DNA of 64,000 nt, taken from assembly GCF_907165205.1 (NCBI RefSeq), contig NC_058197.1, positions 13,527,266 to 13,591,265 on the forward strand. The letters are read 5' to 3'. Shown piece by piece: positions 1 through 9,995 of this stretch (position 1 is the stretch's first letter; each line of letters opens with the position of its first letter). A program made the position numbers and the translations under genes. This stretch comes from Coccinella septempunctata (Eukaryota; Arthropoda; Insecta; Coleoptera; Coccinellidae). The notes beneath the pieces were generated by a model that was not told where the DNA came from, did not search any database, and was given only the letters and a program-made list of their open reading frames with translations.

Positions 1-1020
1 AGATGAGACCTATTCACTTGATATAATTGTAGTCTACTAGTTCTAATTCAAACAAGTCTAGCAGATTTATGAGAATGTTCAAGATCTACTACATTTTTAA
101 TAGCCTGGCAACGTTGGTGCAATGTTTACGTAGGAAGAGGATTGAGGATCTACGCAGGCCCGACCGGCCAATAGGCAATTAGTTATCGTTACAATACACG
201 CATGTGGCAGTCACGGCCGTGTTTCTATGCTATGTGGCATGCGCTGTTCGTAGTTCGTTCTCCTTGTCGTCCATCTTGAAATAGTTTCGTAAGCTGTGTG
301 TGTTTACTGTGTTTGTTTTGTCTGGAGGAAATTAATTGTACTTTGTCATGAGTGATTGAAATGTATTCTGTTTCAACATAGTGATGGACATGTTTAAACA
401 TCTGCTTAAAAACAAAATGACATAACCGATTTTGAAGAAAGCTCTCCACTTTCAAGTCTACTGATATGATGAAAAAGATATTTGGTATGTTTTGTTCGAC
501 ATGTTTTTTTCTCCTAAAACTAACTGAAATAACATTTTACAGAGGCCGTAGTGCTGATGTGGGTACATCTGATTGAAGCAATCTAAAAATGTAGGAATAG
601 ACCATTATATTTATTTAAAGAGGTGTGCTCAATGTATATACCTGAATGTTGAAAACTACTATTTTATTATTTTCTGAATAAATTGGTTTGAGACCTAAAT
701 AGTTGAAAATTTAGTTTTCCTAAAATCCGATTGACACTACGTTATGTCTTATTCGAAACTATGAAAAGGATAAGTATGGAAGAGGGTAAGATTGTCATAA
801 TAAATGTTGAAGATTGACTATATTCAGAACAGTAATATCTAACAACAAATAAGCCTAATGTTCATTCATACGATATTCGACAGTATGAACGATGATCAGA
901 AAGTGCATTTATTGTTCTTTTAATTTATTATATTCGAAATCATCGATCAACACATATTAATGCAATTTCGGATCATCGTATCGTCGGATATTGTATACAT
1001 GAACAGTAGGTCTAACGTTG
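1..1020. other. AT-rich non-coding stretch, nothing recognised
   Basis: There is no open frame of convincing composition, no splice-flanked exon and no repeat that I can match elsewhere in the window. The short minus-strand frame at 225-455 has no recognisable motif and is treated as chance. Confidence 0.6.
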
Positions 1021-1182
1021 TTCAGAGACGTCTATTACTAATACTTAATTGTAGTATAAAATACGATTATTAAACGTCTATTTTTGGTACATTGAGGTCA
1101 TATAGTCTATAATATATGAGTTGTGAACGTTTAAAGACGACTAGTTTTCGACGTAATTTCTGAATTACTTAAGTAGTCTAAA

Positions 1183-1250
1183 AGACGTATATGAAATACG
1201 AGTATCAGACGTATATGAAATACGAATAGGAGACGTATATCCAGGATTGA
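1183..1250. repeat. 24-bp direct repeat, about 2.7 copies
   Basis: AGACGTATATGAAATACGA starts at 1183 and again at 1207, and a partial third copy starts at 1231, giving an exact 24-bp period. The surrounding 300 bases (1029-1260) are also rich in ACGTCT/AGACGT on both strands, which suggests a decayed motif cluster. No function can be inferred. Confidence 0.7.
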
Positions 1251-1365
1251 TTTTATACGTCTACCAAGCGGACATTTGTCCTTCTTATTTTGGTCTAATG
1301 AAACCGTATTTACACGTCGGAATAAGTTGACTTATATATGTTTAATAAACGAAAGGTGGTTTCCT

Positions 1366-2265
1366 GGGGGGTAACTGAGCGCAGTGGGTAAGTGTGCGCA
1401 GTGCGTATATCTCGAATATCCAATGTATGAAAGAGGGGTTCATTTGGCTGAAGCAAGGGCGCAGAATCGCCATATTAGTTTTTCATAGGAGTGCGCCGTG
1501 CCACGTTTCTTTAACTTTTTATTTGCAATCAATCAAATTCACTAGTTTTCTTGTTAATTTTTAGCATCCCTGCACATTCTGCCAGGTCCAAGTTCCGAGT
1601 CCCTCAGTGTCAAACAATATTTTATTCGATCATGGGTATATTAATCTAAATATATAATAAAAAATTTTAGGTTCTCTTAGCTGCTCAACTCTATAAGAAC
1701 GTCAATTCAAATTTTGGCTTACTGGGGAAAGTGTGCGCATAGATTCATTATATTAGCATTAGTTCAGTGAGGAATAAATTATGACATTGTTGATTTTCTT
1801 GGTTGAGACTCGATCAATATTATCCTATTTGTTCGGAAAAATATGAAGAGCCACCAACAGGGGAATGTATCAAGTGTTGTGGTCACCAGGAATTGTGGCA
1901 CGAACAATAATGCAGTGCCTATAAAAAGGCGCTTCTGTATTGACGATAAACAGCATTTCCTTGATATTGTAACATTTTGATGACATTTTTTTGTTATTTG
2001 TTTTGATTGTGTGGTTCACTAAGCACTGCGTTCACTTACCCCGTGAGGGTGCGCACACTTACCCGCAATACGGGGCATGTGAACGCACTCCGACTTTCAC
2101 CATTAAATTTCTTTTTGCGGAAAGAAAACGTTTGTATTTGTTGGCTTTTTGATGTTTTTCTATAGATTAGAAAATTCTCTATATTATGAATATGTTTTAA
2201 TTTTCCTAGCTTCAACATTCGATACAGGGTATGGCTTGAAAGGCAAAAGTGCGCACAGTTGCCCC
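1366..2265. mobile_element. Non-autonomous DNA element with subterminal GTGTGCGCA repeats
   Basis: The left end GGGGGGTAACTGAGCGCA (from 1366) pairs with the reverse complement of the right end, GGGGCAACTGTGCGCA (to 2265). Inside, GGGTAAGTGTGCGCA occurs near both ends: direct at about 1385, a close variant at 1724-1739, and inverted at 2050-2064. Short imperfect terminal inverted repeats with subterminal copies of a transposase-binding-like motif are typical of cut-and-paste DNA transposons. There is no transposase frame and no clear target duplication, so the superfamily is unassigned. Confidence 0.45.
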
Positions 2266-2616
2266 GAATGACTCTATGCATTATTGCATAAACAAATAAC
2301 GTTGAGGGTTTGTCAACACTGGAACAGGCTACATACAGTTGACCATGTGAAAAGCATGAATTGTCGAGATGAATGATACAAACAGACTCTCAATAGTCAA
2401 TTAACTGATAACCAAAATGCTGAACTTTTGGAATTTTGAATCGATATTGTGGTCGTGTTGTTCACTAAGTTCATTTATCAACTGTCAACCGTCAGCAAGT
2501 GTCACTTGTCAGTGGTTGGTAGACTACCCAACATACACTTGCGCGCGAAATTTCAATTTCGTTGAATCTTCTTGGTTTTCCCAGTTCCAAAGGCTACTTT
2601 CTCTGTTTTTCCTGGG

Positions 2617-3048
2617 TTAAAACCTTCTATTAAGTGAGGAAGGTTTGCAAGGAAAAATCAATAAAATCGGTTCGGTCGTTTTTACGTGATGCGAGGACAA
2701 AGCAGGACAGGGCTCCATTTTCATCCATAAAGATAGCATCTTCAGGTTGGTGAAGGTAAACTGGGAAATTTCTCTTGCGTAATTTTTCCAAAAGACAAAC
2801 GTCCCTTCGGTAGCCCAAATAGGATTTCTCCCAAGCTTAAGTCCTCCACGACATCCCCGAAAGAAGCGCACAGAGTCGTGTGCTATTACAAACGCATCAA
2901 GATAGATTTCTCTCCATCTCCGTCCCAATCCGTTAAAACAGATAGGGATCAAGGTAATCAGATCGTAATTATTGTTGTCCGGGTTCGAATCTGACGCGGT
3001 AGCAGCGCTACGCTCGAAAAAAAAGGGGTATTTGTATATTAGGAGCAT
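2617..3048 (-). CDS. Unrecognised minus-strand frames (doubtful)
   Basis: A 143-codon minus frame spans this interval. A second, overlapping minus frame (2630-2818) ends with a more natural-looking segment, ALSCFVLASRKNDRTDFIDF, close to a stop. I recognise no family in either frame, and at most one can be real. There is no matched splice site. On the plus strand the same DNA holds GGGTTCGAATC (about 2980), which resembles an RNA polymerase III B box, followed by a run of A from about 3017. It may therefore be part of an old SINE rather than protein-coding DNA. Confidence 0.15.
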   Translation of the reverse strand: MLLIYKYPFFFERSAATASDSNPDNNNYDLITLIPICFNGLGRRWREIYLDAFVIAHDSVRFFRGCRGGLKLGRNPIWATEGTFVFWKNYAREISQFTFTNLKMLSLWMKMEPCPALSSHHVKTTEPILLIFPCKPSSLNRRF

Positions 3049-3321
3049 GAGTAGCTCGCGGTGGATAGTTAATGATAGGGCCGATCCACCGTATTGCAGC
3101 TAATGTACACATAATTCAGACTTCATTAGCCATGCCTCGAACGTTTTACTCGCTGGATGTGGAAATCGATGTGTTTTAGTGGCGCAGAGCGATATAATTA
3201 CCCAATCTCGACTGTGATAGAAAGACCTCACCGAGTTTCATCTCAACTCGCGAATATCCTATTGGTTTTTCCAAGATTGGATCAGGAATTGCTGTATCTA
3301 ATGGAGTATTAATTCCTTCCG

Positions 3322-3426
3322 CTGACTCATGGAGTTCCCCAAGGCTCAGTTCCGTCGCCCACCATCTTCATTCACCAGTGCCTTCCAGCACTGTCCACAG
3401 AAGCCGAAGGAATAGGTGCAATTTGA
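3322..3426 (+). pseudogene. Non-LTR retrotransposon reverse transcriptase remnant
   Basis: The plus frame from 3322 reads LTHGVPQGSVPSPTIF, matching the GVPQGS(V)LSP(T)LF block of the reverse-transcriptase palm domain in jockey/R1-type LINEs. The frame is open for about 34 codons and ends at TGA (3424). Upstream sequence from about 3200 looks LINE-derived but is broken by stops and frameshifts, and no YADD box follows. This is a short, dead 5'- and 3'-truncated fragment with no visible tail. Confidence 0.5.
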
Positions 3427-3847
3427 TCTAAAAAGCTGGGTCTTAGCAGAATCGTCCTCTCTCTATATCGTGGCGTCTTTTTGGTCGATTTGTCATGTCA
3501 TAAAGCCACTTTGTCAGCCTGTTCGAGGACGGGGAAGAGATATGGCGTTTGATTTATAGAAACAAATCCCGGAGAGATGTTTTAGGAGAGGGTGGATCAT
3601 GTCCGAACGTCCACTCTTCCGTGGGGTGTCGTAATTCTTTCTCAAAGTTGGGGTGGATTCGAGATTTCCGAGAAATGCCTGCATCTGTAGATGTTCGAGT
3701 ATTTGTCTTGAATAACTGAAATCGAATTGTATTTCTCATGAATGAAATGCTTGATATACGGGAAATACACTGCTCAACGACTGAAATTATAATTTGCGCA
3801 GATGTAATAATATTGTATGAAGTAAATATAAAAAACTATTTTGTATA
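3427..3847. other. Non-coding, nothing recognised
   Basis: There is no motif-bearing frame, no repeat shared with the rest of the window and no inverted ends. The minus frame at 3554-3739 is unremarkable. Confidence 0.5.
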
Positions 3848-3849
3848 TA

Positions 3850-5110
3850 CGAGGATATATTGACAAATTCTTAGCCTACTATAGAACCAAACAAAATTTC
3901 AATGTCAAAATATTTTATTACTCAACATATTCTCCTCTTAATTAGATACATTCATTAAAGCGAACCTGCAACGTCTCTAGACCTTTCAAAAAAAAAATGT
4001 TTCTTCTTGCTCTGCAAGCCAGACCTCCGCAGCTTTTATTACCTACTCGTTGGAAGAAAATGTACGGCCTTTTAAACTTTTTTTCAGTTGAGGATAGAGA
4101 TGATAGTCGGATGGAGCCAAATCTGTTGAAAAAGGGAGGTGTTCTAGTAATTCAAACCTTAAATCATGAATTTTTTGCATGGCAACATGAGATTTGTGTG
4201 CAGAGGCGTTGTCCTGCAAAAGCAAAGTACCTTTGGATAGCTTTCGGCGTCATTTCTCTTTAATTTTTTTCCGTAGAGTGGTCAGTAATGACGAATGGTA
4301 ATCTCCGGTTATTGTTCTATAATTATCAAAAAAATCAATCATGATTACTCCATGGCAATTCCAAAAAACTGAAGCAAGAACTTTTCCAGCAGGTTTTTGG
4401 ACACGAAACTTCTTAGGTCTTGGAGAACCAGAGTGTCGCTATTCCATCGATTGTTGCTTTGTTTCTGGATCGTAGAAATGTACCCAAGTCTCATCCATAG
4501 TAACAATTCGGTTTAAGAAGTCTACATCGTTTTCAAATCGAGCACAGATCGAACGCGATGCTTCTACCCTTGCACGCTTTTAGTCAACATTCAAACATTT
4601 GGGGATCCATTTTGCAGCAATTCTTCTCATGTTCAAATGGACGTGAACTATATGATGAATGCATCGTATGAAATATTCAGTGCTTCAAATATCCGTTTTA
4701 GCCCAATTCGACGGTATGATAAAATCATGTCATGAACTGCATCGATATTTTCGGAGACTGACACAGAAACTGACCTTCCCAATCATCTTCCACGAAAAAT
4801 TTACCTCTTTTTAAGCTTGCAGTCCAATTTTTCACGGTCGCATTGATCACCAAGGGTAATAAGCATATCTTCGTAAATCTGCTTACCTCCTAACCCTTTT
4901 AAATCCAGATACTTGATGATGGCTCGATACTCCAATTTTTCGATCCTCACAATTTCGGTGGACATCTTCTTTCTTTTAATTTATTGCCTCTCTGGTTTAC
5001 TTTTTTGACCTCTAACTTCACACTGACACTTGTAATGAGTTATTGTTCGTTGCAATATTTTTTTTATGCCTGGAACTGGTCTAGGCTAACTAGATATCAA
5101 TACATCCTCG
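3850..5110 (-). mobile_element. Mariner transposon, near full length, inactive
   Basis: The left end CGAGGATATATTGA (from 3850) and the reverse complement of the right end, CGAGGATGTATTGA (to 5110), are imperfect terminal inverted repeats of roughly 28-40 bp. Both ends are flanked by TA (3848-3849 and 5111-5112), the mariner target duplication. The total of 1261 bp fits the usual ~1.3 kb. The transposase lies on the minus strand and carries stops and frameshifts. A second, truncated copy of the same family is at 24895-25625. Confidence 0.9.
3941..4965 (-). pseudogene. Mariner transposase pseudogene
   Basis: The start ATG is at 4965 and begins MSTEIVRIEKLEYRAIIKYL, the usual mariner N-terminal helix-turn-helix region. 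The first catalytic aspartate lies in MDETWVHFYD (about 4500). The second lies in LLQDNASAH and the third in LAPSDYHL, with 34 residues between them, the D,D34D signature of mariner transposases. The frame is broken: a TGA lies just before the LLQDNASAH block, TAG ends the FSSNE segment at 4043, and the middle third shifts frame. The enzyme would cut and paste its own element in the nucleus, but this copy cannot be translated whole. Confidence 0.9.
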
Positions 5111-5112
5111 TA

Positions 5113-5490
5113 CGTACTGATATATCAAGTTACAAAGGTGTCATCATACCTTTAATCTGCCTAAAATCTGGAGGGATTATTAGTAAACAGGCATCTCTAT
5201 TTGTGCCTGTTCCAATTATCATGTTCTAGAACCCAACGATATCATACAATAATTTCAATCAATCTTCTTGCTCTCGAATTCAAGCTATGGAAACTATACC
5301 AGAGACTATCCTTATGGTAGCTTGTCGGAATGAGCTTTCAATCCGGGATACTGTGAAAAATGAGATTTCGAAGTGCAGTTAACCATGTTAGCCGATCTTG
5401 TCTGACGGTTGTAGGTCTGTCTCCTTCACTCCCATAAGTATATACAGCATTTCCACTACGATATTAGCGATTCCTCAGTCTACTAACCAC
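5113..5490. other. Non-coding, nothing recognised
   Basis: The segment is AT-rich. Plus-strand frames around 5280-5400 show no family motif. Confidence 0.4.
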
Positions 5491-5499
5491 ACTTCAGAA

Positions 5500-5700
5500 T
5501 ATGGTTAGCAACTTCTTGTTGTGTTAAAACTACGTTTAGGCAAGACACTTATTGCTCAAGTTGGTCAGCTTCTAAATGCATGTTAAATTCGTGACTATGA
5601 ATCCAAAAATGAGTTGCAATAGCCCATTATCGCACATAAAGACCATACAAAAAATCATACTCCTACAAGAAATTAGTTTTATTCAATTAAATCAGGAACA
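5500..5700 (+). repeat. Interspersed repeat family R-A, copy 1
   Basis: The segment matches 22620-22850 in order: ATGGTTAGCAACTTC, then CAAGTTGGTCAGCTTCT, then GAGTTGCAATAGC, then CATTATCGCAC, with similar spacing but indels between. The copies are diverged and the ends are not defined. This is probably an old transposable element of unknown class. Confidence 0.55.
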
Positions 5701-5834
5701 GATAAGCCTTTCGAAGAGATGGTTCCTGGAACATTCTTCGCAGTATCTTCAACTACAACTACTCCTACCACATCCCAATCCTTTGCTCCCGATAAGCGTA
5801 CAGCGTCATCTCCGCTCCGTCCGAACTCATTAGA

Positions 5835-6140
5835 CCCTCGGATGTAATTAGACAAAAGGCGCAAAGTCACTTCCACACCCCGATATCATTAATAATCCAG
5901 ATACAGTTATAATAAACCATTGTTATGGAGTCATTGTGTTCGTTCGGTGGTGGAGTCGTGTCTCAGAGGATATGTTGATTTCCTGGATAATTAATAATAT
6001 CCCTAATCTGCGATCGTGAAGCTCTCTCTGCGTTGTTTGGTTCCTTTCCACTTAGATGTCGTTTGCACTGGATGCTGCGATACGTCCGAAGTATACAGGT
6101 CTGTCATTATGTCGAAGTTTTTGAGTGAAATATGTTCAGC
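5835..6140. other. Non-coding, nothing recognised
   Basis: There is no supported frame, repeat or inverted end between repeat family R-A and the TIR element that starts at 6141. Confidence 0.4.
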
Positions 6141-6319
6141 TATACTCCACTCACATTTATTTTAGCAGTCGGTTGGCCATGTAATAATTTCTCAAGTTTT
6201 TGTAACTGGAACGGAGTAAGGTTGGCACTCATGAAATGTCGTTGATGTCATAACGCCGTTGCCACAACTTATATCAATACAGACAGGGTTTCAGGAAGTG
6301 CTATTTAGAATTCAGGTCC

Positions 6320-6551
6320 GCTCATTCAAATTGTTATACCCTGATATTCTAGAATCCACAATACGTCAGACGGTAGCGAACATATTCAATGTAAGAGAAT
6401 TTATATAATTCTTCATCTGAACCTAAACGACTTATATTTCAGCTGAATATTTCCACAATCAGAAAGATTGTGAATGAAGAGGATGACAAAGAATTTCCTT
6501 CTATTGGGAGACCCAAAAAAGTGGTGGCATTTGAGAATTTTATGTTTGAGT
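6320..6551 (+). pseudogene. Relic helix-turn-helix-like gene with intron, in TIR element
   Basis: The plus frame reads KLLYPDILESTIRQTVANIF and continues to about 6390. It meets GTAAGAG..., runs 50 bases to TTTCAG (6442) and resumes with LNISTIRKIVNEEDDKEF, ending in IGRPKKVVAFENF before TGA. The pattern TIRQTVANIF...STIRKIV...GRPKK resembles the DNA-binding helix-turn-helix and GRPKK hook that open Tc1/IS630-type transposase-like proteins. Copy 2 keeps the same intron. No catalytic DDE domain follows, so the element is non-autonomous. The assignment rests on motif resemblance only. Confidence 0.45.
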
Positions 6552-6920
6552 GAATCAATGCGAAAAGTTTACTACAGGATTTTCGATGAATGTCATCGTA
6601 GAATAAGTTCCCGAAAATTGATTTTTCTATTTTTCATTTGACTTGTCCTATACATTGTAAATGTCTTAAGGTACCAATAAATACCTAATTATTACTATAA
6701 TATCAATGCATTAAGATGAACAGCCACAAATACGCGCCAGTTGTCCTGCTAATTGTTTATACAAATGTGAAATTTTTGTTCAAAGGTGAAGTTCATCTTG
6801 ATTGAAACTTCCTTTGATTCTTTTTACTTATATTGATGCAAGATATGATTTTTGTTGAAGAATTTAACATTCTTGTAATTATCTGTTAATTCCTTCGGGA
6901 GATACCCATTCCCAACCACT

Positions 6921-7205
6921 TCAACATATGCATTTAATCTTCGGGTTAATATTCTTGAAATCTACAACTGATGTAACGTATTCAAACTTTAGCCAAAGAA
7001 GATAACGAACATTAACTCTCCTCAAGCTAGTACATAGTATGATATTATACTGATCTCTTGTATTTTGCATGCAAATAACTGGATTTGGTATGCTTTCAAT
7101 CAGTTTGTATAAACTTAAATTATGTTCGTCACATATTTTTCGAAAAGATTCGACATTGTGATAAAATACGTGATAACAGAAACTTTTACGTAGAACGGGC
7201 AACAT
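6921..7205 (-). CDS. Unrecognised minus ORF in TIR element
   Basis: This is a 94-codon frame starting MLPVLRKSFCYHVFYHNVES. The homologous stretch of copy 2 (about 14990-15260) keeps most residues but has an in-frame stop and a deletion, so neither copy is clearly functional. I see no catalytic motif. It may be part of the element's lost transposase on the opposite strand, or chance. Confidence 0.3.
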   Translation of the reverse strand: MLPVLRKSFCYHVFYHNVESFRKICDEHNLSLYKLIESIPNPVICMQNTRDQYNIILCTSLRRVNVRYLLWLKFEYVTSVVDFKNINPKIKCIC

Positions 7206-7332
7206 AGCGTTGATTTAAAACCCAAAAATGCTTTGACAAGCTTCATAACCACACATTTTCGTACTATACAGAGTGAAATGTGTCAAATTTCCATGGCCAA
7301 CCGACTGCTAAAATAAAAGTGAATGGAGTATA

Positions 7333-7665
7333 CACACAAAAAAGTCTAGGAATTTCACAGGAAGGCTCACCGTTTCCACAATCATCGCAATATTTCAACA
7401 TTCAGTATATGATTCGAAAACGAATTGATAGAAAAATTGTTGTGTGAACTTCTTACTACACTACTAGAGTCTTCTAACATTGAACCCTGCTGTTTTAGTC
7501 TCTTTGAATGTGCAAGACTAATCTCCACACTTGGTAATGATTCTTCTGATCCTAGTCACAACTTTTCTTACGATTCACATTTCGTAAACTGTTCAACCTC
7601 GAAAAATCCGGCCTTTCTCATACACGAAACCGTCAAAAATTCAATCAGTATCGCACATAGCATCC
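7333..7665. other. Non-coding, nothing recognised
   Basis: A plus frame (7425-7772) is open for 115 codons but shows no motif and runs into GC-rich DNA of different composition. It is not supported as a gene. Confidence 0.4.
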
Positions 7666-7669
7666 TGAC

Positions 7670-7870
7670 AGAACCCGAAACCGCGACGCTTACGGGATTT
7701 AAAATCGGAAAATCCCTTCGAATTGGGGGTCCCCGAAATTTCCCCCGCGTGTCTCCTGATGAGCCTGATTAAGCCGAAACCCGGTCTCGGAGCCCCAGCG
7801 GTCACTTCCCGGAATTAGACGACCACATGTAAATGGGGACAGAGGACGTGAACGTACAAGGGAATGAGAT
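7670..7870. other. GC/CpG-rich non-coding island 1
   Basis: Composition changes sharply from the AT-rich surroundings, with many CpG (for example AAACCGCGACGCTTACGGG and CCCCCGCGTG). No transposon ends or coding motif are seen. It may be a conserved regulatory element or an unrecognised old insertion. Confidence 0.3.
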
Positions 7871-8039
7871 ATCTAAACAGGGATTAAACAGGCAAGACAC
7901 GCGGTGACAAGACCCCTTTGACCGGACGATTCGGACAGTGAGAGATGTACGGGAGTTGGCTCGAAGAGATGCAGCAAGACGCGTTTTATAACTATATTTT
8001 GCTTATGATCTGACCTAAGCATATTCTTGGAGACTTCGG

Positions 8040-8135
8040 ATATATCTGCAGATAAAACAGAAAACGGTGCTTCTTTTGACCTCAAGAATCAACTGTTAAA
8101 ATATTTGTACGAGTCAAAGACTCACCCTGTATATA
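8040..8135. mobile_element. MITE family M1, solo right end
   Basis: The sequence TTTTGACCTCAAGAATC, then GTACGAGTCAAAGACTCACC, then CTGTA matches the right end of the full M1 copy at 9996-10695. The rest of the element is absent, so this is a truncated copy. Confidence 0.7.
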
Positions 8136-8138
8136 CAG

Positions 8139-8166
8139 GGTGGCATAAATATATATTTATGCCACC
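8139..8166. repeat. Perfect 28-bp palindrome
   Basis: GGTGGCATAAATAT is followed at once by its exact reverse complement ATATTTATGCCACC, with no spacer. It abuts the end of the M1 fragment as TATACAGGGTGGC, so it may be a minimal inverted-repeat element with the same TACAGGGTG tip. Confidence 0.85.
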
Positions 8167-8169
8167 TAA

Positions 8170-8870
8170 AATCACACAGTGACACAGTATTAGTTTGTTA
8201 TTCGTGTTTACTGACAGAAGTTCAAGCTTTTCTGGATGGTTTCCGCTTGAACCAAATTTCCAGGAGTTCTTTAGGCAGGTCCCTTACCTCTGACCCTTCA
8301 CCCCCTAACGTATCACCTCCCTTCACTTACTTAGACTTTTCCACGACCCACGTTCGTTTAGCAGGAATACTTTGGGTCCGAAAACATGTGCACCACGTAT
8401 CGTTGTATATACGCTAATCCGTTTGTCAAAAACGCAAACAAGCTTATAAGAGACAAATGAAAGTGCTTTGGCCTACGTCAATCTGATAAGGGGGAAATCG
8501 TCCTAATTGCATTAACTCAACGTCGAGCAGGCATCAGGGATACAAGGGGGTATTGTGGGTTTCGACATTCAGGACGTAATACGAAGAAAGACCTATACTT
8601 TTTTGTGACAATAAAGCTTCGATTTTGATTTTTATGGAATGTCATTTGAATATTCACAAGGATATATGTGAGTTAGTTGACTTTGAAAGTTTGGATCGAG
8701 TTATGTTCAAGGTTTTGGATATACGGTTACCATTTATTAGTTTTGAGTTGAAGGCTCTATTGATAAAAGTTAACCACTGAGTCACCAATTTTTCATTTCA
8801 TTTCAGTCTTCCAGATTATTGGTTCTACACTGCCTAGAATTGTCAAATATTACCAGGTATGGATTATTCC
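8170..8870. other. Non-coding, nothing recognised
   Basis: Mixed composition with a pyrimidine-rich patch near 8280-8350. No supported gene, repeat or inverted end is seen. Confidence 0.4.
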
Positions 8871-8874
8871 AAAG

Positions 8875-8952
8875 ATTGATTTGGATTTTCCAAATCAATG
8901 GAATATTGCTTGAGTCTTTCTTCCATTGATTTGGAAAATCCAAGTCAATGGA
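8875..8952. repeat. Paired inverted hairpins beside LINE 5' truncation
   Basis: TTGATTTGGA...TCCAAATCAA forms one hairpin near 8876-8898. TTCCATTGATTTGGA...TCCAAGTCAATGGAA forms a second ending at 8952. The two hairpins are inverted copies of each other around a ~30-bp spacer. They lie directly upstream of the LINE remnant. Confidence 0.75.
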
Positions 8953-8959
8953 AGACAGA

Positions 8960-9547
8960 CTCAAACAATATTACTGCAAAAGAGAAGATTGAGGATGGAA
9001 GAAAACCTTGAAGTTGATGGAGAAGAGGTTGAATGGAAAAATGAAGCAACATACCTAGGAGTGAAGCTTGACAGAGGACATACATGGAAAAACCACATCA
9101 AATGTGCAGTTGATAAAACAAAAGCCGCAATGAGTAGACTTTATCCACTCATAGGCAGAAGAAGTCATATGAATAAGAACATCAAGTTGACGATGATTAA
9201 AACTATCGCGCGACCACAACTCTTATGGATCGGCGGCATGGGGCTTCGCAGCCAAGACCCACATCAAGAGAATACAGGCCACTGAGAATAAACTCCTTAG
9301 AATGGCGATGGATGTACCCTGGTTTGTTAGGAACAAACAAATCTACAAGGACTTGGAATGGGAACTAGTTACAGAATTTATGAAGAGAAAGGCGGAAAGG
9401 ATATTTGACAAAGCCAAACAACATCCAAATGAGGAACTACGAAGATTAGTCGACTACGATCCAACAGAAGAAGCTAGAAGGTCAAAAACCTACCACCGAA
9501 GACCGAGAGATCAGTTAAGGATTTTAAGTAAGCAAAGAAGAGCTTAA
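8960..9547 (+). pseudogene. Jockey-type LINE reverse transcriptase, C-terminal part
   Basis: The frame from about 8960 reads VDGEEVEWKNEATYLGVKLD and then HIKCAVDKTKAAMSRLYPLI, which matches the RT thumb region of jockey-clade LINEs (YLGV.LD....W..HI). A frameshift near 9222 moves the reading to SYGSAAWGFAAKTHIKRIQ and then PWFVRNKQIYKDLEWELV, the usual jockey C-terminus, ending at TAA (about 9545). The palm domain and endonuclease are missing, so this is a 5'-truncated copy, as is normal for target-primed insertion. The element copies RNA into the chromosome; this copy is dead. Confidence 0.85.
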
Positions 9548-9790
9548 CTTATAAAAGCTATAGGCAGCATACAACTATCAACACGACTATGATCGTGTGA
9601 GAGTCCAGAAACCATAAGAGTAAACTGGTTAATAGGCAAAATGCCCGGAACCTATGAAGAAGCAGTTAAGGGTTTTAAGTGGGTCTCGAGCTCAAGAGAG
9701 TGAGAAACCCCACACTTGTTCCCCCTCAGGAGAGGGTGGTTCGTCTGATTTGCAGATTTTCCCCCTGCTACACCAAAAAAAAAAATATTC
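9548..9790 (+). mobile_element. LINE 3' UTR and poly-A tail
   Basis: About 225 bases follow the RT stop and end in a run of about 13 A (9775-9787). Length and position fit the 3' untranslated region of the 5'-truncated jockey copy. CTACACCAAAAAA at the junction also resembles the CACACCAAAAA of the foldback element tip at 30647, so the exact end is uncertain. Confidence 0.6.
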
Positions 9791-9995
9791 CAAAGAGTTC
9801 CTTCAAGCACACGTTTTAGGGAGTCTACTATTAGATAGGGTAGTCCATGATTGCATCCTTATAATATCTAGAAAATGCACCTTCAAGAAAGAGCCTCCTT
9901 CAAGTCTTCTCTGATAATGGAGTTCATTGGAACTCTGGAGTTGGAGGGTAAGCTGTAGATGGCGCAGTTGTGAGTCAAATGCATTTTCGAAGATG

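Larger units (their letters stand above)
6141..7332. mobile_element. 1.2-kb TIR element with relic spliced gene, copy 1
   Basis: The ends are inverted repeats of about 40 bp: TATACTCCA(C/T)TCAC near the tip, then TTTATTTTAGCAGTCGGTTG towards the inside. A second copy lies at 14173-15383 and is close to identical over most of its length. Copy 1 has lost a short segment near 6280. Ends in TA suggest a Tc1/mariner-type insertion. Inside, plus-strand coding-like sequence is interrupted by a likely small intron (see next entry). A separate minus frame (6921-7205) also looks coding-like but is unrecognised. Confidence 0.7.

Noticed and set aside
225..455. 76-codon minus frame
   Set aside because: No motif, no conserved copy and no splice context.
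2979..2990. Possible tRNA from the B-box-like GGGTTCGAATC
   Set aside because: No A box at the right distance and no cloverleaf could be folded. At most an old SINE head.
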